Notes: generated by a model from the sequence alone, not told the origin. Positions 48,767 through 56,876 are shown, counted from the first letter of the stretch. The stretch: 64,000 bases of DNA from Nostoc sp. PCC 7524 (GCF_000316645.1 NC_019684.1:6273501-6337500); one strand, 5' to 3'. Made by a program: numbers and translations.

Positions 48767-49186
48767 TTAGCTTTGATTGTTGTATTCTATTTCCCAGTCT
48801 TCGAGTTTTAGTCCTTGAATGCGTTGAAATTCTCTAGTGTTGTGCGTAATCAGGATAAGATTATTAGCTAAGGCGATCGCTGCAATTTGGAGATCATAAG
48901 CTCCAATAGGTGTACATAATGTGGCGAGTTGAGCGCGGATATTGCCAAAGATTAAAGCAGATTAGTCATCAAAAGGTAAGGAGACAAACTGATTCAGAAA
49001 TTTCTGTTTTATGTTCAGATTACGCTCTGGGTTAGCACTACGGTTTGCACCATAAAATAATTCACCCTTCACGACTGAAAACACAGCAATATCTGAAGGT
49101 GGTATTTCATCTAATTTTTGTTTTAAATAGATATTTTTACCTTTGAGATAAACAATACAGGTATTGATATCTAATAGGTAAATCAT
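48767..49186 (-). pseudogene. VapC-like PIN toxin gene interrupted by an in-frame stop
   Basis: The reading frame starts at 49186 (MIYLLDINTCIVYLKGK) and codes 74 residues to SLPFDD, then meets TAA at 48962-48964. The same frame continues with SALIFGNIRAQLATLCTPIG, AYDLQIAAIALANN and LILITHNTREF to a TAA at 48767-48769. Joined, the product is a normal about 139-residue PIN RNase with the acidic residues D (LLDIN), E (KGELFYG), D (AYDLQ) and the NTREF end. A single codon change therefore disables it, removing the later catalytic Asp. The antitoxin upstream is intact and its stop overlaps this start. Confidence 0.82.
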
Positions 49187-49410
49187 TAAAATGCTTCTCT
49201 CTCTGGCTGTTCTGGTTGTGGATGTCTAAAAAAGGTGTCATCTTGGATAATACCGTAGAAGCGATCGCTTATTTTTCCCGTGTCTTTTGTAGGTGATACT
49301 GGCTCATAAACTAGAATAATGTCTAATTCAGTTCCTTCCGATGTTTGAGGTAACTGAATCTGTAATAAGCCATTTTTACCAATGCGCGATCTCACTCTAA
49401 TAGTTTGCAT
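49186..49410 (-). CDS. VapB-like antitoxin
   Basis: The Met at 49410 (MQTIRVRSRIGKNGLLQIQL) with GAGGGA before it gives 74 residues; the open frame reaches 49536 without good family character. The N-terminal beta-strand pattern is that of small antitoxins paired with PIN toxins, and the C-terminal tail (RFYGIIQDDTFFRHPQ) would wrap the toxin. The stop overlaps the vapC start (TAATG), so the genes were translated as a coupled pair. With the toxin broken, the gene may persist as a relic or as protection against related toxins. Confidence 0.75.
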   Translation of the reverse strand: MQTIRVRSRIGKNGLLQIQLPQTSEGTELDIILVYEPVSPTKDTGKISDRFYGIIQDDTFFRHPQPEQPEREAF

Positions 49411-49912
49411 TATTTTTCCCTCTGTTATTGCTCTTTCTATTGCTAGCTTATCAATCCTCCGCCGGCTTGAAAGGCAGGATTTTACTTTTAGTCTAGGTAG
49501 GCGGAAAGAGTTTGTATAACCGCAACTTCCAGTCATTCATGAGAATCACGGTAATCATTAATTTAAAATATACTAATTCAGTATTTACTAGTTAATGTGG
49601 ATATGTGTGGGGAAAAACTATTGAACGCGTCACAATTCCAGTAATTAATGCCCGTGAGAAACAAACATATTACGGGGCTTTAGACTACAAAACTAAGGAA
49701 TTTCTTATTTATCCAGCCGAAAAAGGCTACTCAGAAAACACAATTAAGTTTTGAGAATATCTTCGTGTACAACGTCCTCAAGCACAATTATTAATTATTT
49801 GGGATGGAGCAAGTTACCACCGTTCCCAACCCATCAAAGATTATTTAGAATCTTTAAATAGTCAACTCCAACCAGAGGATTGGTTGGGAGCATCCAGTTT
49901 TGGCAGAAACAC

Positions 49913-50755
49913 TCAAATAGCAAGTAAACCATTCAGATAAGCACAACGAACAGAAAGAATTTGGTTGACACTCTCAACATTCCACTGTGCGCCAGAAATT
50001 TTCATCCTAGCTCCAATCTGTTTAATAGCAGACTCAACTGCACCAGAACCAATAGAACAAAGTTGTTCAGCTTGATAATAGCTATAGTTGACAATACGGG
50101 AGCAATGTTTTTCGAGATAAGCGATGAAGTTCTTAGCTTGTTTGCCTCGGCAATTATGGAATAAAGCTTTAGCTTCTTCAACTTGACCCTGCCATAAAAG
50201 AGTTTCAGCTGCTTTGAGTCGCTTATTTGAACCACCTACTTTATAAAGATTTTCCTTGAGATGATACCAATCTAAAATTTCCCAACGCTCAAAATTTCCT
50301 GGTTTACCAAACTCTTTGACGAGATTCCATACACCATCATGACCATCTCCTAAGCAGACTAACGGGTTAACTAAACGCTGGCTATTGACATAATCAATTA
50401 ATGATTGGTTGTCATCAAAAAACGCACCATAGTAAATCCCTTGCAAACGAACCGTTTTATAGTCTCGCCAGTGACAGCCTGCTTTGAGTTTACCTCTAAG
50501 TCGAACTTTTCCTCCATCTACGCTGACTTCTGAAACTGATTGTTTAGCCTGCGGTAGTTGAATTTCTTGTGACAGAACTAGTTTTTGTTGGGTTGAGTGA
50601 CCAACTTTCACTCCTGTTAATGCCTCAATCTCAATTTCTGCTTTTTGATATGATTCATTTGCTGATAGCCTCAAACAGCACTTTTGAAGTAATGGGCTTA
50701 ACCTACTTCTTGCTTTTATACCTAGTCTTTGTAGCTGTTTGGCTTTAAGAGTCAA
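49913..50755 (-). CDS. ISKra4-family transposase, main part
   Basis: 280 residues, start TTG if translated alone. Features of the family are VSVDGGKVRLRGKLKAGCHW with a catalytic Asp, LVCLGDGHDGVWNLVKEFG with the second Asp, WYHLKENLY, and the C-terminal GSGAVESAIKQIGARMKISG with the Glu. The frame is open upstream of this start and overlaps the end of the 68-residue frame (KIKSLVGELTL precedes it), so the natural product is probably a fusion made by a frameshift at an A6 run. Confidence 0.85.
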   Translation of the reverse strand: MTLKAKQLQRLGIKARSRLSPLLQKCCLRLSANESYQKAEIEIEALTGVKVGHSTQQKLVLSQEIQLPQAKQSVSEVSVDGGKVRLRGKLKAGCHWRDYKTVRLQGIYYGAFFDDNQSLIDYVNSQRLVNPLVCLGDGHDGVWNLVKEFGKPGNFERWEILDWYHLKENLYKVGGSNKRLKAAETLLWQGQVEEAKALFHNCRGKQAKNFIAYLEKHCSRIVNYSYYQAEQLCSIGSGAVESAIKQIGARMKISGAQWNVESVNQILSVRCAYLNGLLAI

Positions 50756-50790
50756 TTCCCCTACTAGGCTTTTTATTTTCCGGCTTTTAC

Positions 50791-50997
50791 CTACTTTTGT
50801 TCCTGTTTTTTGTTCGATAAAAAAAGGGCTATTTCTGGGCTGACTAGCTCTAATACTTGACTGCGAACGGTTTTTTCTATGCCTTCGAGGTCTGTCAGCT
50901 TACTTTTGTCTGCTTCTTCATACAGCAGTGTTGACAATTCTTGTAAGCAGGCTTTGATCCGTTCTTTTTTCTCTTGATTCATTGTCAGCGCGCCCAC
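50791..50997 (-). CDS. N-terminal part of the ISKra4-like transposase
   Basis: 68 residues (MNQEKKERIKACLQELSTLL...), helical and charged, ending SNKKQEQK. It starts inside the IS, about 40 bases from its right end. Its codons AAC AAA AAA CAG contain an A6 run (plus-strand T6 at 50806-50811). A one-base slip there would continue as TGTKVGKSRKIKSLVGE into the 280-residue frame. Alone it has no catalytic residue. Confidence 0.65.
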   Translation of the reverse strand: MGALTMNQEKKERIKACLQELSTLLYEEADKSKLTDLEGIEKTVRSQVLELVSPEIALFLSNKKQEQK

Positions 50998-51286
50998 AGG
51001 GTTATTTCCCTTTACATTTTCCCATAAATGGTAAATCTGCCAAAACTGGATGCTCCCGATTGGTTAGTTACTTGTGTTCGCGTAGCGTTTCGCAGAAAAA
51101 GATTTGCGCCCCATGCTCCACAACAAAATCCTGTAGAAGATATTTGATTACAAGCGAAAAGATTAATTCGAGAGTTTTATTTTCTGTGTGATTCTTTCTC
51201 TGTAGTCAAGAGTTTATTTGAGCTATCTGTACATTGTCAAATATTTAACTTTCCTAAGTTACATGAATATGGTGTTTTCTCATTAA

Positions 51287-51415
51287 TCATTTAGGACTGC
51301 TATAGAAAAGTATCAAAATTTACGAATGATCTGATTTTGATTTGTGTTGTAAGTATGATTCAAAAAGAAGGGTTCAGAGAATTTTTCAGTAAAATCACCC
51401 TTATTTAAGTATATA
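51287..51415. other. Spacer between the IS630 relic and the intact IS630
   Basis: AT-rich, no gene; probably the tail of the old IS630 copy plus host DNA. Confidence 0.35.
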
Positions 51416-52448
51416 TATAGCGTTTCTCAGTCTGGTGAAGTACAGTAGCAACAGTGGGTAAACCAATTATAAATATCATTTAAAGAGATTTGGTTAAAAG
51501 CCATTTCAATTGCTTTTGCTAAATCTGGATAACTTCTAGCACCAAGAGAACGTAGTATGTTCTTCAGCTTCGACCAACAATTTTCAATAGGGGAAAAATC
51601 AGGAGAATATGGTGGTAAATAAATCAACTTAGCTCCGGCAGCCTCAATGAGTGCTTCAATATCTCCACCTTGATGAATTGAGCAATTGTCCATGATTACA
51701 TAATCACCTTCCTTAAGTTTAGGAACTAATTTTTGAGCAATATAAGCCTCAAATGTCAGCCCATCAGTTGCACCTAAAATGCTATATTGACTAATCACAC
51801 CCCTCAGACCAATTGCACCAATTATCGAAACATTTTTACTGCGTTTTTGAGGTCGAGAACCATGCGCTCTTTTACCTTTAGGGGAACGAGCAGAATGTCG
51901 GCTCAAAGATAGATTAGCTCCAGCTTCATCAAGGAAAATCAGATGATCAGCAGGTATTCCTTGAATTAAGAGCCAGAACTGGACTCTTAATAATTGAACT
52001 CTCTCAGTTTCCTTTTCTGCGGCGTGCAATGTTTTTTTTAAGCTGATTTCCATCTTCTGTAACATTCTGTCTACTGTGGAAATACCAATCGTTATCCCTG
52101 TCTTCTCTTTGAGTTGCTCACGAATTTCTGATAAAGTGGCATCATTCTTGGCTTCTACTATTTCAAAAAGAACATTCAATTGTTCTTCATTTAGCTTTGG
52201 TGGAGTTTGTTGCATCCTGACTTTAGGCGCGATACTTCCTGTTTCTCTATATTGTTTAAGTAATTTCTCAATAAAGCTTAAAGTTACACAAAATCTTTTG
52301 GCTAACTGACGTTGTGATATTCCACCTGTCTTATATGTATCAAGTATTTTTTGGCGTAAATCGAGCGAATATGCTTTCATTTTTACCCTGGCGAAGATGT
52401 ACAGTTTTATTTGATTTAGTGTACTTCATTAGACCGGTAAACGCTATA
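51416..52448 (-). mobile_element. Intact IS630-family element, about 1033 bp
   Basis: The ends are imperfect inverted repeats of about 32 bases beginning TATAGCGTTT, sharing TGAAGTACA inside, with about six to seven mismatches. TA at both borders fits the TA target choice of IS630/Tc1-mariner elements. One transposase gene fills the element. Confidence 0.8.
51427..52380 (-). CDS. IS630-family transposase
   Basis: A 317-residue DDE transposase. The N-terminal helix-turn-helix is KTGGISQRQLAKRFCVTLSF, and a second DNA-binding domain is around 85-110. Catalytic residues are D in LIFLDEAGANLS, D in VIMDNCSIHQGG and E in PPYSPDFSPIENCW. The length is complete and no stop or frameshift is seen, so it could be active. 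It differs from the decayed IS630-type gene just upstream, so these are two separate elements. Confidence 0.93.
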   Translation of the reverse strand: MKAYSLDLRQKILDTYKTGGISQRQLAKRFCVTLSFIEKLLKQYRETGSIAPKVRMQQTPPKLNEEQLNVLFEIVEAKNDATLSEIREQLKEKTGITIGISTVDRMLQKMEISLKKTLHAAEKETERVQLLRVQFWLLIQGIPADHLIFLDEAGANLSLSRHSARSPKGKRAHGSRPQKRSKNVSIIGAIGLRGVISQYSILGATDGLTFEAYIAQKLVPKLKEGDYVIMDNCSIHQGGDIEALIEAAGAKLIYLPPYSPDFSPIENCWSKLKNILRSLGARSYPDLAKAIEMAFNQISLNDIYNWFTHCCYCTSPD

Positions 52449-52507
52449 AGCCAATAAAATTTAACTTATATACTTTGTATTATAAATTACTAAATCAGGA
52501 GTATCGG

Positions 52508-53164
52508 ATGCCGATAGGATTACCTGAATTTGTAGAAAATCCAGAAAACCGTTGTCCAGTTATTTTGTTATTGGATACCTCTGGCTCTATGGTAGGTCAA
52601 CCCATTCACGAATTAAATCGAGGGTTGGCAACTTTTAGGGAAGATGTTTTACAAGATGCTCAAGCATCTCTCAGTGTAGAAGTAGCTATTGTGACATTTA
52701 GCCCAGTGCAACTGACGCAAGATTTTGTGACCATAGAGCATTTTACAGCACCCCAGCTAGAAGCAGAAGGTTTAACACCAATGGGTGAGGCGATAGAGTA
52801 CGCTTTAAATTTGTTGGAAAACCGAAAACAGACTTATAAAAATAACGGTATTCTCTACTATCGTCCTTGGGTGTTTTTAATTACTGACGGTGCGCCTACA
52901 GATTATTGGGAAGGTGCGGCGCAAAGGGTAAGAGAAGCAGAAGAAAATCGTAGACTGTCATTTTTTACTGTTGCTGTTCAGGGTGCGGATATGAACAAAC
53001 TCAGACAAATTGCTCCGCCTCAACGTCCACCAGTGATGCTGAATGGCTTAGATTTTCGCTCTTTATTTGTTTGGCTTTCTACTTCTATGAAACGAGTTTC
53101 TAGTGGAAAAGTAGGTGAGGCTGTAGCATTACCGCCTGTGGGATGGGGTCAAATTATAACCTAG
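52508..53164 (+). CDS. TerY-like von Willebrand factor A domain protein
   Basis: The Met at 52508 (MPIGLPEFVENPENRCPVIL), with CAGGAG nearby, gives 218 residues; the frame is open 33 bases further up. It has one VWA domain with a complete metal-ion-dependent adhesion site: DTSGSM, the Thr in GLTPMGEA, and ITDGAPTD. TerY-type VWA proteins occur in tellurite-resistance-related and stress gene sets, and together with a PP2C phosphatase and a kinase form the TerY-P triad described from comparative genomics. Here the phosphatase starts 16 bases downstream, followed by the kinase 6 bases later. No ter metal-resistance gene is adjacent. Confidence 0.9.
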   Translation: MPIGLPEFVENPENRCPVILLLDTSGSMVGQPIHELNRGLATFREDVLQDAQASLSVEVAIVTFSPVQLTQDFVTIEHFTAPQLEAEGLTPMGEAIEYALNLLENRKQTYKNNGILYYRPWVFLITDGAPTDYWEGAAQRVREAEENRRLSFFTVAVQGADMNKLRQIAPPQRPPVMLNGLDFRSLFVWLSTSMKRVSSGKVGEAVALPPVGWGQIIT

Positions 53165-53180
53165 ATTTTAAGGATTTGTT

Positions 53181-53972
53181 ATGGGTTGGAAAGCAATTGC
53201 TCGTTCTGCACTGGGAACGAGTCATGAAAGTCAGGAAATACCTTGTCAAGACTACGGGGATGACCGCATTTTTAATGATGTAATTGTAGGTGCTGTTGCT
53301 GATGGTGCTGGTAGTGCTAAGTATGCTGATCTTGGTGCTAATTTAGCTGTAAAAACAACACTGAAATATTTATCAAAAATTAGTGAATATCTTCGCAAGC
53401 GTCAACGGTGTTGGGAAAGATTTTCTCACGCACTCTCAGAAACAGAAGCTAAAAAACTATTTACTAAAACTGTAGAAAAAGTTATTAAAGAATTAGACGA
53501 GCAAGCAATCAAAAAAGACTATTCTGTAAATGAATTAGCCTGTACTATTTTAGTTTTTGTGGCTACTCCTCACTGGATTGCAGCTATGCAAATTGGAGAT
53601 GGATTTATTGTAGTACGTTCTCAAAATTCCGAAGAATATCAACTATTATTTCATCCCGATAGAGGTGAGTTTGCCAATGAAACAACTTTTATCACTTCAG
53701 CTAATGCACTACAAGAAATGCAGGTGAAGGTTATAGCAGGAGAGCAAGCATTTATTTGTGCTTCTACTGATGGACTGGAAAAGGTAGCTATTCGCTTGCA
53801 TGATTGGAAACCATTTCCACCTTTTTTTAAACCTTTTGAGGAATACTTGCAGGAAACACCAAACCCCAAGGAAGACCATAAATATTTAGATGATTTCCTC
53901 AACTCTGAACGGTTAAATGCTCGCACTGACGATGATAAAACTTTGCTTTTGTGTCTTTGGGAAAGAGAGTAA
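53181..53972 (+). CDS. PP2C-family Ser/Thr phosphatase
   Basis: 263 residues. PP2C metal-binding pattern: SHESQEIPCQDYG at the start, AVADGAGSAKYADLGA with the central Asp, IAAMQIGDGFIVV, CASTDGLEKV and the last metal Asp in ARTDDDKTLLL. This is the PP2C_2-type found opposite kinases in TerY-P triads, and it would dephosphorylate the substrates or autophosphorylation sites of the following kinase. It is soluble, with no membrane segment. Spacing to both neighbours is under 20 bases, so they are one operon. Confidence 0.92.
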   Translation: MGWKAIARSALGTSHESQEIPCQDYGDDRIFNDVIVGAVADGAGSAKYADLGANLAVKTTLKYLSKISEYLRKRQRCWERFSHALSETEAKKLFTKTVEKVIKELDEQAIKKDYSVNELACTILVFVATPHWIAAMQIGDGFIVVRSQNSEEYQLLFHPDRGEFANETTFITSANALQEMQVKVIAGEQAFICASTDGLEKVAIRLHDWKPFPPFFKPFEEYLQETPNPKEDHKYLDDFLNSERLNARTDDDKTLLLCLWERE

Positions 53973-53978
53973 AATTCC

Positions 53979-56267
53979 ATGACGCTTCTCATTTGTGGTA
54001 ATACGAGTGAATCAATTACTCTCTTGGGTGAACCAATAGCTAAGAGTGGTGAAGGGACTATTTGGCGAACTAATCATGGTTATTTAGCGAAAATTTATCA
54101 TTCACCAACTATTGAGCGTGTGCAGAAGTTAGCGATGATGATAGCGTACCCACCCACAGAGCCAAATTCTCATCTTCATCATATTTCTTTTGCTTGGCCT
54201 AAGTCGGTGCTGAAAAATGCTCAAGGTGATTGTGTCGGCTTTTTAATGCCAGAAATTAAGGATGCAAAGGAAATTCTTGATATATACAATCCTCAGCGTC
54301 GTAAGAAGTTAAAGCTGCAAGTTGATTGGCGTTTTTTACACATCACAGCGCAAAATATTGCTTCCATCATTACCGCACTTCACACTACTGGCTATGTATT
54401 AGGTGACATTAAGCCACAAAATATTCTTGTCAACAACCGGGCTTTACCTTCAATTATTGATACAGACTCTTTTCAAATTCGTAGTCCAAAAAATGGCAAG
54501 ATTTATTATTGTCCAGTTGGTTCGCCAGATTACACACCACCCGAACTAATTGGTAAGGATTTTTCGAGCATTGAGCAAACAGAAGTACATGATCGCTTTC
54601 GTCTAGCAGTCATTATCTATCAATTGTTGTTTGGCGGTCAAAGTCCTTTTGGTGGGGGAAAGTGGATAGGTGCGGGGGAAACTCCAGACATGAATGAACT
54701 TATCCGTCGGGGTTTATGGCTGTATGCACCAAATAGTCTGTTGCAACCTGTACACAGGACAATTCCTCTTGAGATTGTTCATCCAGAGGTGCAGCGATGT
54801 TTTCTTAGATGCTTTAATGATGGGCATCTAAATCCTCATCTACGCCCTACAGCTAAGGAGTGGTTTGATGCGTTAAAGGTAGCGAGTAATGAACTAATTC
54901 TATGCGGGAGGATAGACAGTCACTACCATAGCCAAACATATGGTAAATGTTATTGGTGCGATCGCTCTACGCAACTCAGGCTTGATATTTTTCCTGGTGT
55001 TGTTAAACCAAACTCATCTGTTGTTGTGGAATCAAAAACACAACCGTCTATTATCAATCATCACATAATAGGAAACCTACTGCAAACCTTCACTGACCAT
55101 TCTGACTGGGTTTGGTCTGTAGCCTTCAATCCTGATAGTCAAACCTTGGTTAGTGGGAGTGGGGACAAGACTATCAAACTGTGGAATGTGAGGAGGGGAA
55201 AACTACTGCAAACCTTCACTGGTCATTCTAACTCGGTCGTTTCTGTAGCCTTCAATCCTGATGGTCAAACCTTAGCTAGTGGGAGTAGGGACTCCACTAT
55301 CAAACTGTGGGATGTGAGGAGGGGAAAACTACTGCAAACCTTCACTGGTCATTCTAACTCGGTCATTTCTGTAGCCTTTAGTCCTGATGGTCAAACCTTG
55401 GCTAGTGGGAGTCTGGACAAGACTATCAAACTGTGGAACGTGAGAAGCGGAAATCTACTGCAAAGCTTCATTGGCCATTCTGACTGGGTTTGGTCTGTAG
55501 CCTTCAGTCCCGATGGTCAAACCTTAGCTAGTGGGAGTAGGGACTGCACTATCAAACTGTGGAATGTGAGAAGCGGAAAACTACTGCAAACTCTTACTGG
55601 TCATGCTAGCTCAATTTATTCCATAGTCTTCAGTCCCGATGGTCAAACCTTGGTTAGTGGTAGTGGGGACTACACTATCAAACTGTGGGATGTGAGAAGT
55701 GGAAAACTACTGCAAGCCCTCTCTAGTCATTCTAGCTCGGCTTTGTCTGTAGCCTTCAGTCCCGATGGTCAAACCTTAGCTAGTGGGAGTAGGGACTACA
55801 CTATCAAACTGTGGGATGTGAGGAGGGGAAAGCTATTGCAAACCCTTACTGGTCATACTGGCTGGGTTAATTCTCTAGCCTTCAGTCGCAATGGTCAAAC
55901 TTTGGCTAGTGGTAGTGGGGACAACACTATCAAGATGTGGCAATTAACATTATCTACTACCACAGCAACCCCATCCGCCGTTAGGCCAAATCGAACCCAA
56001 ATTGCTCAACCTAATCAATCCTCAATTGCATCTAGTAAATCTTCTCAAGTAGCAACAACACCCAATAAAAATACACAGCAGAGTATTGTTAAAAGTACAG
56101 TTTCTCAAAGAAATTATTCATCAGTCAATTCAATTCCCTCTACAAATCATACAAGCTATACAGATGGAAACAATATACATTTAGCTTCACTTACTATCAA
56201 TATATTTAAAAGTTGCATTAGGATTATTTATTGGATAATAATATCATTAGGAGTATTATTTTTTTAG
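53979..56267 (+). CDS. YegI-like Ser/Thr kinase fused to seven WD40 repeats and a membrane anchor
   Basis: 762 residues. The kinase domain (about 15-300) has VLGDIKPQNILV in place of the usual HRD loop (Asp about 143) and DTD in IIDTDSFQIR (about 161) where DFG stands in other kinases, typical of the YegI-like group. At 309-328 a C-(x)5-H-x-H-(x)7-C-x2-C arrangement suggests a zinc-binding knot. Seven 42-residue WD40 repeats (about 367-660) form one beta-propeller, then a Ser/Thr/Gln-rich linker and a C-terminal transmembrane segment (RIIYWIIISLGVLFF). It would be a membrane-tethered kinase with a protein-docking platform, opposed by the PP2C upstream. The stop overlaps the next gene and follows a T7 run. 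Confidence 0.92.
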   Translation: MTLLICGNTSESITLLGEPIAKSGEGTIWRTNHGYLAKIYHSPTIERVQKLAMMIAYPPTEPNSHLHHISFAWPKSVLKNAQGDCVGFLMPEIKDAKEILDIYNPQRRKKLKLQVDWRFLHITAQNIASIITALHTTGYVLGDIKPQNILVNNRALPSIIDTDSFQIRSPKNGKIYYCPVGSPDYTPPELIGKDFSSIEQTEVHDRFRLAVIIYQLLFGGQSPFGGGKWIGAGETPDMNELIRRGLWLYAPNSLLQPVHRTIPLEIVHPEVQRCFLRCFNDGHLNPHLRPTAKEWFDALKVASNELILCGRIDSHYHSQTYGKCYWCDRSTQLRLDIFPGVVKPNSSVVVESKTQPSIINHHIIGNLLQTFTDHSDWVWSVAFNPDSQTLVSGSGDKTIKLWNVRRGKLLQTFTGHSNSVVSVAFNPDGQTLASGSRDSTIKLWDVRRGKLLQTFTGHSNSVISVAFSPDGQTLASGSLDKTIKLWNVRSGNLLQSFIGHSDWVWSVAFSPDGQTLASGSRDCTIKLWNVRSGKLLQTLTGHASSIYSIVFSPDGQTLVSGSGDYTIKLWDVRSGKLLQALSSHSSSALSVAFSPDGQTLASGSRDYTIKLWDVRRGKLLQTLTGHTGWVNSLAFSRNGQTLASGSGDNTIKMWQLTLSTTTATPSAVRPNRTQIAQPNQSSIASSKSSQVATTPNKNTQQSIVKSTVSQRNYSSVNSIPSTNHTSYTDGNNIHLASLTINIFKSCIRIIYWIIISLGVLFF
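55077..55958 (+). repeat. Seven tandem 126-bp WD40-coding repeats
   Basis: Repeat starts (CTACTGCAAACC or variants) at 55077, 55203, 55329 and so on every 126 bases. Long stretches such as ACTATCAAACTGTGG and GATGGTCAAACC are identical between units, which points to recent duplication or gene conversion. Confidence 0.92.
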
Positions 56268-56686
56268 CCTTATTATTTTCATTTTGTCTTGCCATAATTA
56301 AGATTTATTATAATGACAAAAACCATGAATATTCTAGCAAGGATGTACAAGAATTAACTCAATCCCAATTAAATAAAATAAATAATACTAAAAATGAAAA
56401 ATATATTGTTGGTATTGGTATTTCATTTAAAATTGATGAAAAAACTAAAATTCCAACAATTACCGATGTCTTTAAGAAATCTCCAGCAGACACAAGAAAT
56501 CTTAAAGTTGGCGATCAAATATTAGCAGTAGATGGTAAATCGACAGTAAACATGAGTTCGACAGATGTCACTAATCTGATAAGAGGTGATGTCAATACTG
56601 TCGTGTCATTGCGGATTAGTCGCCCAGGTCGCAGAAGTAGAAATGTAAGATTGATCAGGCAACGTATAATCAATACAAAACTTTAA
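56231..56686 (+). CDS. Membrane-anchored PDZ-domain protein, possibly the continuation of the kinase
   Basis: 151 residues if started at the TTG at 56231, which lies inside the kinase gene end (37-base overlap). One transmembrane helix (SIIFLALLFSFCLAIIKIYY, about 8-27) is followed by a linker and a PDZ domain (about 60-145: GIGISFKIDEKTKIPTITDV, then SPADTRNLKVGDQILAVDGK). No ATG suits the start. A -1 slip on the T7 run at 56259-56265 would join the kinase-WD40 protein to this PDZ domain through one continuous membrane helix. It could be a separate coupled gene, a fusion product, or a sequencing error. Confidence 0.7.
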   Translation: MDNNIIRSIIFLALLFSFCLAIIKIYYNDKNHEYSSKDVQELTQSQLNKINNTKNEKYIVGIGISFKIDEKTKIPTITDVFKKSPADTRNLKVGDQILAVDGKSTVNMSSTDVTNLIRGDVNTVVSLRISRPGRRSRNVRLIRQRIINTKL

Positions 56687-56876
56687 TATATAGACCAATT
56701 CTCTCAACGTAAATTTGGAACTTTTTCAAAATTTTTCCGGTTGCACGTAACTAAAATACATTGATATGTTGCGTAACAACTGGATGTCTATTTTGAAAAA
56801 ATGAGACATGATCAGTATCAAGTATCCACAAACTCACTTGTTACATTCTCCGGATAAACAAAAGTATTTGTAAATT

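Larger units (their letters stand above)
49886..51057 (-). mobile_element. ISKra4-like insertion sequence, 1172 bp
   Basis: The ends are perfect 22-bp inverted repeats (49886-49907 and 51036-51057; outer bases GGGAGCATCCAG). The element is flanked on both sides by GATTGGTT (49878-49885 and 51058-51065), an 8-bp direct repeat consistent with target duplication. It carries two minus-strand reading frames (50791-50997 and 49913-50755). The intact ends and duplication suggest fairly recent insertion into an already decaying IS630 gene. Confidence 0.92.
49608..51286 (+). pseudogene. Decayed IS630-type transposase gene, split by an IS element
   Basis: The left part (49608-49885) reads WGKTIERVTIPVIN... 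DYKTKEFLIYPAEKGYS, then a stop (TGA in place of the expected Leu codon in TIKF*EYLR). LLIIWDGASYHRS with the DDE Asp follows, ending in PEDWL. The right part (51066-51286) resumes LVTC ... FAPHAPQQNPVEDI, where TGA replaces Trp, then LQAKRLIREFY. The 5' end of the gene is missing. Removing the inserted element and one copy of GATTGGTT restores the frame at PEDWLVTC exactly. An extra about 21 bases near 51081-51101 is a second, small insertion. Confidence 0.85.

Noticed and set aside
49411..49536. N-terminal extension of the VapB-like antitoxin
   Set aside because: The extra 42 residues lack family character and the Met at 49410 has its own GAGGGA ribosome site.
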